Positions 7,770 to 16,340 are shown, counted from the first letter of the stretch. The stretch: DNA of 41,212 bases from Geminocystis sp. M7585_C2015_104 (GCA_015295805.1 DVEF01000095.1:1-41212), one strand, 5' to 3'. Notes: a model not told the origin generated them from the letters alone. Numbers and translations: made by a program.

Positions 7770-9194
7770 TCATGGAGGGGAGGATAAGAATGGGGGTAGT
7801 GTGGTCATTCTCGGGGGCAGGGACATTTCTAGCTGATGGGCAAGTTGGAGGAGCAGGGAGTCCTGGGCCGGTTTAGCCACCAATTGGATGCCAAGGGGGA
7901 GTCCATCAGTGGTAAAACCAGTGGGGAGAGAAATAGCGGGTTGTCCGGTGGCGTTGAAGGGGGGACAGGGGTTAATCCAACGGATAATCTCAGAAAGGAT
8001 TTCCTCTGGCGGTTTTTCGGCCCAGGCGCCTATTTTGATGGGAGGGGACAGGTAAGTGGGTAACAGTAGAATGTCAAATTCTTGGAAAAAGGAGAGTATT
8101 TGGCGGGAAATCTGATGCATTTGTGCCAAAGCCCTCAGGTAGGTGCCTAAATCGGGGGCGTTGGCTAAGAGCCACTGATTCATGGGGCTGAGAATGGAGG
8201 GGGAAATCTGTAGAGCTGCAAGGGTGGACTGCCAAATGAGTCTAAAGGGTTCCACCAGGGGGGTAAAATCGGGAGAGACGGGAATAATTTGATGCCCCAT
8301 ACCCTCCAAAATACGGGCAATGGACTCCACCTCTTGTTGTACTGAGGGGTGGGTTGTAGTTGAGGGCAAAACGGAGGTGGTAAAGGCGATTTTAAGGGAT
8401 GAGGGGGGTTGAGAAATAGAATCCAAAAAGGGAGTGGGAGGACTAGGCAGCCAGTAGGGATCCCCTACCACATAACCGCTGAGGATGTCAAGGAGGGCGG
8501 CACTGTCGGCTACTGTGCGGGTGAGACAACCATGGGTGGCAATACCGCCGGGATATTCTCCAACTGGTGCATTAGATATACGCCCCCGAGATGGTTTCAG
8601 TCCCACTATACCACAACAAAAGGCGGGACCGCGAATGGAGCCACCTCCGTCAGATCCTGGTGCCAGGGGTAACAAGCCAGCGGCCACTGCGGCGGCTGCC
8701 CCCCCTGATGAGCCTCCTGCGGTGTGTTCTAAATTCCAGGGGTTACGACAGGGTGGTAAACCGGGGGATTCTGTGTAGGGGAGAGTGCCAAATTCCGAGG
8801 TGGCGGTTTTGCCTATGATAATAAAACCGGCGGCTTCTAGTCTTTTGGTGATTTCCTCTGAATAAGTGGCAACTTGTTTTCTGGATTGCAAAAGGGCATT
8901 GCCATAACCGGTGGGCATCCCCTCTACGGCATATAAGTCCTTTATAGCCGTGGGTATGCCGAAAAAAGGCGGCAGGGAGGACCTGTCTTTTGTTTTACCT
9001 ATTATTTCTGTTTGTAGTCTAGCTTTGGCCAATGCCCCCTCTAAGTCTATATAGGCAAAACAACCTAGAGATTCCGCGTACTTTTCTATCCTACTGATAT
9101 AACACTGCAACAATTCTAGAGGAGACAAGTCTTTTTTTCTGATTAAATCTGCTAGTTGTAATGCGGAAAGCTCTGTTATTTCCTCTCTTTGCAT
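7770..9194 (-). CDS. Amidase-signature family enzyme
   Basis: 474 residues. It belongs to the amidase signature family, which hydrolyses amide bonds with a Ser-cisSer-Lys triad. The Lys is visible at ~85 in P-T-A-I-K-D-L, the cis-Ser in the G-G-S-S-G-G block at ~160-165, and the nucleophile Ser at ~186 in G-S-D-G-G-G-S-I-R-G-P-A. The N-terminus (L-S-A-L-Q-L-A-D-L-I-R) and the C-terminal F-N-A-T-G-Q-P-A-I-S-L-P-T-G are typical. The protein is cytoplasmic, with no signal peptide. It is not GatA of the Glu-tRNA amidotransferase: the surrounding sequence differs from the usual GatA N-terminus and no gatB or gatC is adjacent. Substrate unknown. It lies 70 bases downstream of the PP2C gene on the same strand, so co-transcription is possible. 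Confidence 0.88.
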   Translation of the reverse strand: MQREEITELSALQLADLIRKKDLSPLELLQCYISRIEKYAESLGCFAYIDLEGALAKARLQTEIIGKTKDRSSLPPFFGIPTAIKDLYAVEGMPTGYGNALLQSRKQVATYSEEITKRLEAAGFIIIGKTATSEFGTLPYTESPGLPPCRNPWNLEHTAGGSSGGAAAAVAAGLLPLAPGSDGGGSIRGPAFCCGIVGLKPSRGRISNAPVGEYPGGIATHGCLTRTVADSAALLDILSGYVVGDPYWLPSPPTPFLDSISQPPSSLKIAFTTSVLPSTTTHPSVQQEVESIARILEGMGHQIIPVSPDFTPLVEPFRLIWQSTLAALQISPSILSPMNQWLLANAPDLGTYLRALAQMHQISRQILSFFQEFDILLLPTYLSPPIKIGAWAEKPPEEILSEIIRWINPCPPFNATGQPAISLPTGFTTDGLPLGIQLVAKPAQDSLLLQLAHQLEMSLPPRMTTLPPFLSSPP

Positions 9195-9264
9195 CTATTG
9201 ATACCCCGAACGAATTGGTGTTAGTTTGAGCAAAAGGGAAGAAATAAAATCTTTTAGTCATAGA

Positions 9265-11043
9265 TTAGCGGTAAAAACCAGCCATTCCCTCCAAGTGGGG
9301 TTGGACTTTTATGCGAACTAAAACACAGGTGAGATTATCATGGCCATTTATTTGATTGCCCAGGTCAATGAGTTGGGATGCCCCCTCATCTAAACTGGCC
9401 CTGGAACTGATAAGAGGCAGAAGGGTTTTCTCCCAGTGGTTTTCTAGCAAATTGTTATCATAGAGGCCATCAGAACACAAAACAAGGAGGGTGTCCTCTT
9501 TGATGTCAAAAAATTGGATTTCTGGGTGGACATGGCTACTATCCCTTGGGCCAAGGGCCTGGGTTAGCTGATGGGCGTCGGCGCGGCCATAGGCGATTTC
9601 TGGTTCTACCCCCTGCTGTATTTCCATTTGAGCTACGCTGTGATCTCTGGTCAACTGTTCCAAACCCCACTTCCTGGTAACCCGATAGACGCGACTATCG
9701 CCTACGTGGGCAATGGCCACCTTGGTATCCTGCAGCAAAACCATAGCCACGGTAGTACCCATGCGTCCGGCCCCCACTTGACCCTTATTCTGGTTGAGGG
9801 CAAAAATAGCATCGTTGGCCATTAGAATCCCCTTGCGGATAGTTTCCTCAGAGGGCAATTGATTTTCCGTCCAGTGTTGTTCAAAATAGCTGGTCAGGAA
9901 TTGTACAGCGGCAGCACTAGCTACTTCGCCACTAGCATGTCCTCCCATGCCATCACAGACAATATACAACCCCCTAGCACTGACATATGTTCCTTTGGTA
10001 GTCTCCGACTTGCGGATGGAGGTTTCCATGGCAAAGTAGTCCTCGTTGTGGGTACGACGACGGCCGACGTCACTTAGGGCGGCATCTGCGACACTGAAAA
10101 GACGCATGGGGAGGACTAGAGTGGGTTGCTCGTCGCCTTCTTCGGGGAGGTTGACGCGGGTGGCCTCTACAGAGGCCGCTTCTTCTCCTCCCATGGCTTC
10201 GGCCACCGTTTTTAACACATCGTCTTCAGAGGGAATATTTAACGATTCTTCTTCGAGGAAGGATTCGATTTCCAATTGTTGGGAAAACCCATCCAACTCT
10301 GAGCGTAGTTGCTTAGCGGATTCTATAACCCCTGATTCGATTTTGGTCATCAACTCCTCAATCCAGGTTTGGTATTTCTCGTCCAAATCCAGAAGCAAGT
10401 CGGCCCAGGTTTGTACTAGTTGTCGCAAAAGGGGTGGGTTTGAGGCGGCATCCAGATAAATCCTATCCAAAAGGAGATTTTCTCCGTCTTCAGTCTTGAG
10501 GTTTTCCAACACCAGCAGGCTGTTACGGCAATTGAGTTTACTGAAGACTCGCCACAGTTTAACCATGTGTTTTAGCAAGTCCAAAACCTGTTGGGGTTTA
10601 GGTGGTTGCTGCTGCCAGTATTCACTGAGACACCGGGCATTACTGTGTTGGCCTATTATGACAATTTCTTGGTCTGATTCTTTATCTAGCCAGGCATCCA
10701 GTAGTTCTGGTACAGTGGGGTTATGTTCCGCCAGGGTAAGGTAAATAAAGGCCAATTCTGGAATCCCAGCTTGTTTAAGACTTTCTTTTTCAAAATCATC
10801 AATAGTCTCCAAATTCTGATCCAAAATGGTTTTAGCCGAGGGATCTGTGTCCAGGACAGGGATGCTAAAATACTGACGGTTGTCCACGGTGGCGTAGGGA
10901 GAAAGGGAGGAGGGGGGGAGGGGCGCCGCTAGGGTATATCGTTGGGAGGAGTCGCCGGGGAAGGGAAAGGGGATACGAAGGGGTTTACCCAGGGGGCAGG
11001 AGATAATTCCTTGATAGGTATTTGTTTCTGTGCTGGCGGGCAT
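9265..11043 (-). CDS. PP2C-type Ser/Thr phosphatase with long N-terminal region
   Basis: 592 residues. The C-terminal ~270 residues form a PP2C (PPM) phosphatase domain. It starts with D-V-G-R-R-R-T-H-N-E-D, then C-D-G-M-G-G-H-A-S-G-E near 360, A-H-V-G-D-S-R-V-Y-R near 448, L-C-S-D-G-L-Y-D-N near 522 and G-H-D-N-L-T-C-V. These carry the metal-binding aspartates, so it should be an active Mn/Mg-dependent phosphatase. The N-terminal ~320 residues are acidic and Leu-rich, with no motif I recognise. They are typical of a cyanobacterial subgroup in which a zinc-ribbon/FHA-like or degenerate kinase-like region precedes the catalytic domain (which of these applies is not clear here). It is cytoplasmic. 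A G14 tract lies 46 bases upstream of its start (see repeat entry). Confidence 0.88.
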   Translation of the reverse strand: MPASTETNTYQGIISCPLGKPLRIPFPFPGDSSQRYTLAAPLPPSSLSPYATVDNRQYFSIPVLDTDPSAKTILDQNLETIDDFEKESLKQAGIPELAFIYLTLAEHNPTVPELLDAWLDKESDQEIVIIGQHSNARCLSEYWQQQPPKPQQVLDLLKHMVKLWRVFSKLNCRNSLLVLENLKTEDGENLLLDRIYLDAASNPPLLRQLVQTWADLLLDLDEKYQTWIEELMTKIESGVIESAKQLRSELDGFSQQLEIESFLEEESLNIPSEDDVLKTVAEAMGGEEAASVEATRVNLPEEGDEQPTLVLPMRLFSVADAALSDVGRRRTHNEDYFAMETSIRKSETTKGTYVSARGLYIVCDGMGGHASGEVASAAAVQFLTSYFEQHWTENQLPSEETIRKGILMANDAIFALNQNKGQVGAGRMGTTVAMVLLQDTKVAIAHVGDSRVYRVTRKWGLEQLTRDHSVAQMEIQQGVEPEIAYGRADAHQLTQALGPRDSSHVHPEIQFFDIKEDTLLVLCSDGLYDNNLLENHWEKTLLPLISSRASLDEGASQLIDLGNQINGHDNLTCVLVRIKVQPHLEGMAGFYR

Positions 11044-11088
11044 AGGAGTACTTCCAACTATTTACTAATTCACCTATTATAGGAGCAA

Positions 11089-11102
11089 GGGGGGGGGGGG
11101 GG
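11089..11102. repeat. G14 homopolymer tract in front of the phosphatase gene
   Basis: Fourteen consecutive G on the plus strand (C14 in the 5' leader or promoter region of the minus-strand phosphatase gene). G7, GG, GG and G4 runs follow within the next ~45 bases. Four G-runs this close can form a G-quadruplex, and a homopolymer of this length is prone to slippage. It lies outside any supported coding region. Confidence 0.7.
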
Positions 11103-11167
11103 ATTAGAGATGGGGGGGAAGGAGGAGTGGGGAAAAAAGGCCCCCCGGAGAGGGTTAAAATCGGGGC

Positions 11168-11434
11168 ATGCCGAGCCGGGGATGGATTGGATTTGCCCTA
11201 TCTCCATTTTTAATCTTACTGGTCTGCTGGACGGCGAGGGGCTTTACATTTCGTAAAATATCGTCTTGTTGGGGCTTCCCGGGGGGAAGAGAGCCACGAT
11301 ATGCCCTGATAGAAGCCTGTTTGATTGGGATTTTGTCTGCCTTGGCGGCCTTAGTGCTAAAAGGGAGCCCAACCCGTTGGACTCTTATGGTTTGGAATTG
11401 GTATCCCATTAGGGCGCCTTTTTTGTTCTACTAG
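11168..11434 (+). CDS. Possible small two-span membrane protein
   Basis: 88 codons. Two hydrophobic stretches are visible (GFALSPFLILLVCW near residues 8-21 and A-L-I-E-A-C-L-I-G-I-L-S-A-L-A-A-L-V-L near 47-65), with a basic, Trp-rich ending. No clear ribosome-binding site precedes the ATG and I do not recognise the family. In its favour, the opposite strand and other frames lack better candidates and the layout looks like a real membrane protein. Against it are the G-rich low-complexity surroundings and the lack of a start signal. Treat as tentative. Confidence 0.3.
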   Translation: MPSRGWIGFALSPFLILLVCWTARGFTFRKISSCWGFPGGREPRYALIEACLIGILSALAALVLKGSPTRWTLMVWNWYPIRAPFLFY

Positions 11435-11834
11435 TCTAGAGTTCATTTTGGGGCCCTTTGGCGAGGCTCTTTGGCTGGTGAAGACTTTTTGCCCCAGTGC
11501 TGCTATTGTCCGTCTAACTTTATTACTCCTGTAATATAACATTTTTGTATTTTAAAGTAATAAAAGATATCCCTGGGGACGATTTTGGCATTGGGCGCGG
11601 TATTAACCCTAGGACTGTGAATATATTGGAGCAGCGGCCGGAAAGTCAACTCTTCCCAATTGGTCTCAAACGGTTTATACCGGTATGTGGGATTGACAGG
11701 ACTGGGCTTGGGGAGAGCCTTCCCGTGATGCAACAGGGCTCATTTGGTACGCTGGGAACTTTTCTATGATGAAGACGTCCTGCAAACCTGGGCAAATAAA
11801 TGCATGGCTTTCGCTCCTATATAGGGAGGTAGTT
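11435..11834. other. 400-base stretch without a supported gene
   Basis: Short open frames on both strands overlap each other and show no motif, membrane pattern or start signal that I would accept. The only functional element I see is the AGGGAGGTAG ribosome-binding site just before 11835, belonging to the next gene. Confidence 0.5.
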
Positions 11835-12290
11835 ATGCAGTGGCAGAGAATTAGCAGATTAGTGGGCTTCTTGCTGGCCGGTTTGGTTAGTGCGTCACCT
11901 GCTTTGTCTGCTCCAATAGACATTATTCTTTACACAGGTGGGGACGACTTAAGGGGCGGCAGTTTCTTTAATTTTTACATCAAGCTTCAGGGTCAACCCC
12001 TGCGTCAGTTCAGAGATGTCAATCGTAGGGCTAACTTGCCAAACGGATCCCTAAATCGCTACCGGTTAGATTTACCCGAACTTACTTCTCCCGATCAGGT
12101 AGAGTACTGCGAGATTGAGCATGTAAGCCAAGAAAGTTTTCCCCAGACTGCAGACAACTGGAATCTCGACATGGCAATTGTTCTCTTTCGCCCCCAAGGA
12201 CGAGGGCCATCGGTTGTCCTCTGTGAAAGGCTAAGTCCTCACCGGTTTACTGGTGCTAGTCGCAGATTAGTTATGCAAAGAGCTTTCTAA
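11835..12290 (+). CDS. Secreted PLAT/LH2-like small protein
   Basis: 151 residues from the ATG at 11835, chosen because GGGAGGT lies just upstream and because it places a signal peptide at the N-terminus (R-I-S-R-L-V-G-F-L-L-A-G-L-V-S-A-S-P-A-L-S-A). An earlier in-frame ATG at 11766 would put 23 unrelated residues ahead of it. The mature part begins I-D-I-I-L-Y-T-G-G-D-D-L-R-G-G-S and ends its core with D-N-W-N-L-D-M-A-I-V-L-F. This resembles the small beta-sandwich (PLAT/LH2-like) domains that carry a T-G-G-D-D-L-R-G motif in secreted bacterial proteins. The fold assignment is by motif only. Probably periplasmic or extracellular; ligand unknown. Confidence 0.6.
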   Translation: MQWQRISRLVGFLLAGLVSASPALSAPIDIILYTGGDDLRGGSFFNFYIKLQGQPLRQFRDVNRRANLPNGSLNRYRLDLPELTSPDQVEYCEIEHVSQESFPQTADNWNLDMAIVLFRPQGRGPSVVLCERLSPHRFTGASRRLVMQRAF

Positions 12291-12587
12291 CTCTCTAGTT
12301 TCTCTCAAGAGCTTCCTTGATGACAATACCGTTGTTTTATGACAAACGACCTTGACTCCAGGGGGATTCCAAGCAGGCTAGCAATAATGCAACCATTATC
12401 TACCTGGTATCTACCCGGGAATCTCCCCTCCTCTTCCTGGGCTTGTACTGGGTTTTGAAGAAAAACTCTAGAGTAATCAAGAAACAGTGGGCAGTTTGGT
12501 TAGGAAAAGTTATAAGTTGGGTTTAAAGGCGAATCGGGTGGGCACATCAGAATATTCGGGATTGAAACACACTATGGATGTGTGGTC

Positions 12588-12983
12588 ATGAGGCTTTTGC
12601 AGTGGCGTTTCACCAAACCCTTGAAGCAACTTTCTAGGGTGTCATTGGGTGCTGGGGTGTTCCTATGGTTGTTCACTCTGCCCGGTAACAGTAGCGCGGC
12701 AAAAACTTTCCAAATATACGATGTTTCACTTTCTGCGCGTGTCATGCACGCAAGACCCGTAACCTGCGGACGCCCCACCCATGCCAGCAAATCGCTGGTT
12801 GTCATCGCCGTGGATAGAGACACACGTATTCTTTCCCCAGATGGGAGGCAAATACATCTTCGCCAGCTTCGGCCTGGTATGCATGTCCGCGTTAGGGGCG
12901 AGCAGACCAGTCCAGGAAGTATTCTTGCTGCTGAAGTAAGGCTAGCTAAAGGGGAAAATTTAATATGTAACAAGCAGATATAA
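12588..12983 (+). CDS. Exported small protein with DUF5666/OB-like core
   Basis: 131 residues from the ATG at 12588 (an in-frame GTG lies two codons upstream). A basic start (M-R-L-L-Q-W-R-F-T-K) is followed by a hydrophobic stretch and a plausible signal cleavage after N-S-S-A-A. The mature part has V-I-A-V-D-R-D-T-R-I-L-S-P-D-G-R-Q-I and L-R-P-G-M-H-V-R-V-R-G, then A-A-E-V-R-L. This is the pattern of a small OB-like DUF5666 repeat (value, 'defines property', 'G-x-V-x-V-x-G'). A frame of equal length exists on the other strand but lacks any domain pattern. This is the second exported small protein in a row. Function unknown. Confidence 0.5.
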   Translation: MRLLQWRFTKPLKQLSRVSLGAGVFLWLFTLPGNSSAAKTFQIYDVSLSARVMHARPVTCGRPTHASKSLVVIAVDRDTRILSPDGRQIHLRQLRPGMHVRVRGEQTSPGSILAAEVRLAKGENLICNKQI

Positions 12984-13260
12984 TGCTATATCCCTTGCCT
13001 AACAACCTTTGAGGATTATCATCTACAAAAGCAATCTCTGTAGTACCGTGTTTCAGCGGGCAGGGTTGGCGCACAATTTTCCCGCCCTTGGCCTTAATTT
13101 TTTCACAGGTGCCGTAGGTGTCCTCGAATCCCAGTCGTAGTTGTTTTGCCCCCATTTGTAAGTCAGTTAAATTGCGGCAATCTTTTAATCTTTGTAATAA
13201 AAAGAATCTGGGCAAGTTCCTCTCCCCGGTTACTCGCCCAGAAATTAAACACCACGGTTA
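12946..13260 (-). pseudogene. Relic of lactoylglutathione lyase (glyoxalase I) gene
   Basis: The frame from 13215 down contains Y-G-T-C-E-K-I-K-A-K-G-G-K-I-V-R and K-H-G-T-T-E-I-A-F-V-D-D. These are the hallmark blocks of the second half of GloA (usual form D-I-Y-x-T-C-E-K-I-R-A-x-G-G-K-V-x-R and K-H-G-x-T-V-I-A-F-V-E-D-P-D-G-Y-K). The D-P-D-G-Y-K end is scrambled and the first half, with its metal-binding His and Glu, is missing. Only faint traces remain up to ~13260 (F-N-F-W-A-S-N resembling L-T-Y-N-W-G). So the methylglyoxal-detoxifying enzyme is not made from here. It is wedged between the DUF5666-like gene and the 3' end of aroF. Confidence 0.7.
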
Positions 13261-13285
13261 TGATTGTTGCTTTGCTACCAGAAGC

Positions 13286-14344
13286 TCAGAGACAGACGGG
13301 CTGTGGAGTCTCCCAGCGATTGAGGGTTTTCCCGATTACCGCCAATTGTTGCATTAATTCGGAAAATGCCTGTGGAGTCAAAGACTGAGGGCCGTCAGAA
13401 AGGGCTTTGGAGGGATTGGGGTGTACTTCTATCATCAAGGAGTCGGTTCCCGCTGCTACGGCCGCCATAGCCATACTAGGTACAAATTCTGCCTTGCCGG
13501 TGCCATGACTGGGGTCGATCATGATAGGCAGATGAGTAATTGAACGTAATACTGGTATTACTGATAGGTCGAGGACATTACGAACGTACTCGGAATCAAA
13601 GGCGCGAATGCCTCTTTCGCAGAGGATAACATTAGGGTTGCCGGCGGCAAGGATATACTCGGCGGCCATTAGCCATTCGGTTATGGTAGCAGACATCCCC
13701 CGTTTAAGCAAGACAGGTTTAGACTGTCTCCCCACCTTTTTCAGCAGGGAGAAATTCTGCATGTTTCTAGCGCCTATTTGAAGGATGTCGGCGACTTCTG
13801 CAATTTTTTCCAAGTCGGCAGCGTCCATCACCTCAGTGACTACCCCCAGGCCAGTGGCTTCCTTGGCGGCTGCTAGTAGTTCCAGGGCACTCTCGCCGTG
13901 TCCTTGGAAGGCGTAGGGAGACGTCCTAGGCTTGTAGGCCCCCCCTCTCAACAATTTGGCTCCCGCCTGTTTTACCCTTTTGGCGGTTTCTATGATCATT
14001 TCTTCATTTTCTACCGAACAGGGGCCAGCCACTACTACTACAGGATGCCCCATACCGAACACCACATCACCATTTGGGGTGGGCACTACCACTTCGCTGG
14101 GTTGTCCATGACGGAATTCGAGGCTAGCACGTTTGAAGGGCTTTTCTACCCTCAAGACACTCTCTATCCAGGGGCTAATCTCCTGGATGTGTTCGGGGTT
14201 AAGGGTGGCCGTTTCGCCTACCAGGCCGATAACCACCTTGTGTTTGCCCACTATCTTCTCCGGTGTCAACCCCCAACCGGCTAACTCTTCGCTCACCCTT
14301 GTGATTTCTTCTTCGGGGGTTCCTACTTTCATTACTACAATCAT
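13286..14344 (-). CDS. aroF: 3-deoxy-7-phosphoheptulonate synthase (DAHP synthase)
   Basis: 352 residues. It joins phosphoenolpyruvate and erythrose 4-phosphate to DAHP, the entry step of the shikimate pathway, in the cytoplasm. The N-terminal ~90 residues ([10 protein letters not shown] onward) match the ferredoxin-like regulatory domain of the type I-beta enzymes. The TIM-barrel follows with [11 protein letters not shown] near 110, [15 protein letters not shown] near 135, L-L-K-R-G-M near 215 and I-D-P-S-H-G-T-G near 277. The length is right for this subclass. The start at 14344 has a second ATG four codons in, and either is possible. It is the last gene of a minus-strand run behind rpsO and PAM68. 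Confidence 0.93.
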   Translation of the reverse strand: MIVVMKVGTPEEEITRVSEELAGWGLTPEKIVGKHKVVIGLVGETATLNPEHIQEISPWIESVLRVEKPFKRASLEFRHGQPSEVVVPTPNGDVVFGMGHPVVVVAGPCSVENEEMIIETAKRVKQAGAKLLRGGAYKPRTSPYAFQGHGESALELLAAAKEATGLGVVTEVMDAADLEKIAEVADILQIGARNMQNFSLLKKVGRQSKPVLLKRGMSATITEWLMAAEYILAAGNPNVILCERGIRAFDSEYVRNVLDLSVIPVLRSITHLPIMIDPSHGTGKAEFVPSMAMAAVAAGTDSLMIEVHPNPSKALSDGPQSLTPQAFSELMQQLAVIGKTLNRWETPQPVCL

Positions 14345-14478
14345 ACTGACAAACCTCTGTTAGCTAGTTTAGTCCGCTAAAATACTGGTCAATTTATCGA
14401 GGGGTTCATGGCGGTAGCCGGCGACTACTGCTACTACCACTGGTTGCAGTTCCCCTGTCTTCCCAATTGTTTACTATA

Positions 14479-14967
14479 TTAGTCCTTGTTCACGGCTTTT
14501 TGACGATGTTCTCGCCAGGCCGACACGAATCTGCCAAAATTGAGCTTAAATTCCGACCATCCCCACCAACTGCCCACTCTGTCTTCATCCCAACTGGCAG
14601 AAAAAATCCCATAACTGAGGCCCAACACCCCCAGCCCAAACAGGCCCAACGTCACCAATAAAACCGCCGTGTTGGGCACTTTAAACCATTCCTGGGACAC
14701 CAAGGCATAAAAAACGAAAAAAGAAAGAACCCCCATACTAGTGGGGACTCCACTGAACAGTGCCATTCTTCTTACCATTCTTTTGCTTACCACCTCAGGG
14801 ATGCCGTAGGTGAAGCGGTTGTACCGGTGTTTACTTTTTTCTTGTGCTACCCCGACATTCTCCCTTTGACTTTTGGTCGGGCTGCCAGCCTTTTTGTCTC
14901 CTGCTTTTCTTTTTTTGTTGCTTTTCGGCTCAAAGGGTAATGAATTTTTAGTATTAGGAGATGACAT
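14479..14967 (-). CDS. PAM68-like photosystem II assembly protein
   Basis: 162 residues from the ATG encoding M-S-S-P-N-T-K-N, chosen because the family usually starts shortly before the L-P-F-E-P block seen here. An in-frame GTG at 15003 overlaps rpsO and is less likely. A long Lys/Ser-rich N-terminal stretch is followed by I-P-E-V-V-S-K-R-M-V-R-R-M, two membrane segments (V-P-T-S-M-G-V-L-S-F-F-V-F-Y and V-L-L-V-T-L-G-L-F-G-L-G-V-L-G-L), then S-A-S-W-D-E-D-R-x-G-S-W-W-G. This order is characteristic of PAM68, a thylakoid factor that helps early photosystem II assembly in plants and cyanobacteria. It lies directly behind rpsO, a conserved cyanobacterial arrangement, and is probably in the same transcript. 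Confidence 0.85.
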   Translation of the reverse strand: MSSPNTKNSLPFEPKSNKKRKAGDKKAGSPTKSQRENVGVAQEKSKHRYNRFTYGIPEVVSKRMVRRMALFSGVPTSMGVLSFFVFYALVSQEWFKVPNTAVLLVTLGLFGLGVLGLSYGIFSASWDEDRVGSWWGWSEFKLNFGRFVSAWREHRQKAVNKD

Positions 14968-14995
14968 GGTCTTTAGTGGACTATGGAAGTGGATT

Positions 14996-15265
14996 TTAAC
15001 CACGGATACCCAGTTGTTGGATTAGTTGTTGATGTTGTTGTGGATTTTTTCTTCTGAGGTAGTCTAACAAACCCTTTCTCTTACCGATGAGTTTCATTAA
15101 CCCCCGGCGGGAAGCGAAATCTTTTTTATTGTTTTTCAGGTGTTCGCTGAGCCGATTAATTCTCTCCGTAAGCAAGGCGATTTGTATGGGGGATGAACCG
15201 GTGTCAGTCCCGTGAATTTGATACTTGTTAATTATCTCCTGTTTTTGCTCTTGGGTCAGACTCAT
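14996..15265 (-). CDS. rpsO: 30S ribosomal protein S15
   Basis: 89 residues from the ATG encoding M-S-L-T-Q-E-Q-K, chosen because AGAAAGGA lies 5 bases upstream; an upstream GTG seven codons earlier is not needed. The family blocks H-G-T-D-T-G-S-S-P-I-Q-I-A-L-L-T, L-S-E-H-L-K-N-N-K-K-D-F and R-R-G-L-M-K-L-I-G-K-R-K are all present at the usual length. S15 binds 16S rRNA early in assembly of the small subunit platform. It is the first gene of the rpsO-PAM68-aroF run; its stop (14996) lies 28 bases before the PAM68 start. Confidence 0.97.
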   Translation of the reverse strand: MSLTQEQKQEIINKYQIHGTDTGSSPIQIALLTERINRLSEHLKNNKKDFASRRGLMKLIGKRKGLLDYLRRKNPQQHQQLIQQLGIRG

Positions 15266-15362
15266 TTTTTCCTTTCTGGCACACAAAACCTAAAACACTG
15301 TGATCTAGGATTATATCACATATTATGGTCAGGCGGTTAGGGTGCAGGGATGTAGTAGGGGG

Positions 15363-16121
15363 TTAGGACGTGGGGGGGTTAGGATGTGGGGTAGACGAGG
15401 GGTTGTTGTCATCCTGTTTCCCGGGATAGTCGAACTTGTAGCCCACACCGCGAATGGTAGTAATAAACTTGGGATGGGAGGGATCTTCTTCTATTTTGCG
15501 ACGAATCTGGCCGATATGCACATCTACCACCCGATTGTCACCCATTGGTGTACTTTGCCATACTTGTGCTACCAATTCCTCTCTTGTCCACACCCGATTT
15601 GGATTGCAGGCCAGAAAGTATAATAAGTCAAATTCCAAGGTTGTCAATACCACTGGATTTCCTCCCACGGTGACTTCTCTGGTGACAGGATTGATGGAAA
15701 GTCGACCAAAATCCAACACTTTAGACTTGGTTTGTTTTAAAGGGAAATTGCGTCTTCTTCTTAGAATTGCCTGCACCCTAAATTCTAATTCTTCCAGGTC
15801 AAAAGGTTTAGTAAGATAGTCATCTGCTCCAGTTAGAAAACCTTTTTTTTTGTCTTCCAAGTCGGTGCGACTGGTTAGCATTAGAATAAATACATCACTG
15901 TTTTTCTGCATCTCGGCGCAAAGATTGTAACCGAGTGTATCTGGCAGATTTATATCCAGGATTACTAAATCCGGCTGGAATTTTTTAAAGATTTCTATGG
16001 CGGTTTGTCCGTCATTAGCCGACTCGACTTGGTATTTTTTTTGACTAAGGAAACGACTGATTAAGTTGGCGATGTGAACATCATCATCCACTACAAGAAT
16101 CTTGGCCGAGGTTGTTTCCAT
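15363..16121 (-). CDS. OmpR/PhoB-type response regulator
   Basis: 252 residues. The receiver domain (1-118) has the acidic pocket D12-D13, the phosphoacceptor D56 (D-L-V-I-L-D-I-N-L-P), T83 and K105 (L-T-K-P-F). A winged-helix DNA-binding domain follows (~130-232), with T-T-L-E-F-D-L-L, W-T-R-E-E-L, V-D-V-H-I-G-Q-I-R-R-K-I and I-R-G-V-G-Y-K-F. It is complete and should be active. It differs from RpaA and RpaB in the D-x-L-G-Y-N-L-C and S-R-T-D-x-x-D blocks, so I do not assign a symbol. The last ~15 residues are a Pro/Ser/Asn-rich tail encoded by G-rich repeats. No histidine kinase gene is adjacent (orphan). It is divergent from CPP1, and they share a ~220-base control region. Confidence 0.9.
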   Translation of the reverse strand: METTSAKILVVDDDVHIANLISRFLSQKKYQVESANDGQTAIEIFKKFQPDLVILDINLPDTLGYNLCAEMQKNSDVFILMLTSRTDLEDKKKGFLTGADDYLTKPFDLEELEFRVQAILRRRRNFPLKQTKSKVLDFGRLSINPVTREVTVGGNPVVLTTLEFDLLYFLACNPNRVWTREELVAQVWQSTPMGDNRVVDVHIGQIRRKIEEDPSHPKFITTIRGVGYKFDYPGKQDDNNPSSTPHPNPPTS

Positions 16122-16340
16122 AGGGGGTTGGAAAATCTAGTTTTGCTTGCTAACACCGGTGATAGCAGTTGGCTTTTTTGTGTGTTCCGCCGCACAATAT
16201 TAAACCCACTAACTATCCTACAACATCTAGCCCTATTGGTAAACAATTTGTTAACTAAAAGAGGCCATAGGGTGATTCAAATATAATGGATCTTAATACG
16301 GCTTGAAGCCAAAAAACCGGCAAAGGAGGTAACTGTTAGT

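Noticed and set aside
10046-10459. A 137-codon frame antisense to the phosphatase N-terminal region
   Set aside because: Low-complexity Ser/Arg composition typical of antisense shadows; no start signal.
12572-12973. A 133-codon frame antisense to the DUF5666-like gene
   Set aside because: No domain or membrane pattern; the plus strand has a signal peptide and an OB-like repeat pattern.
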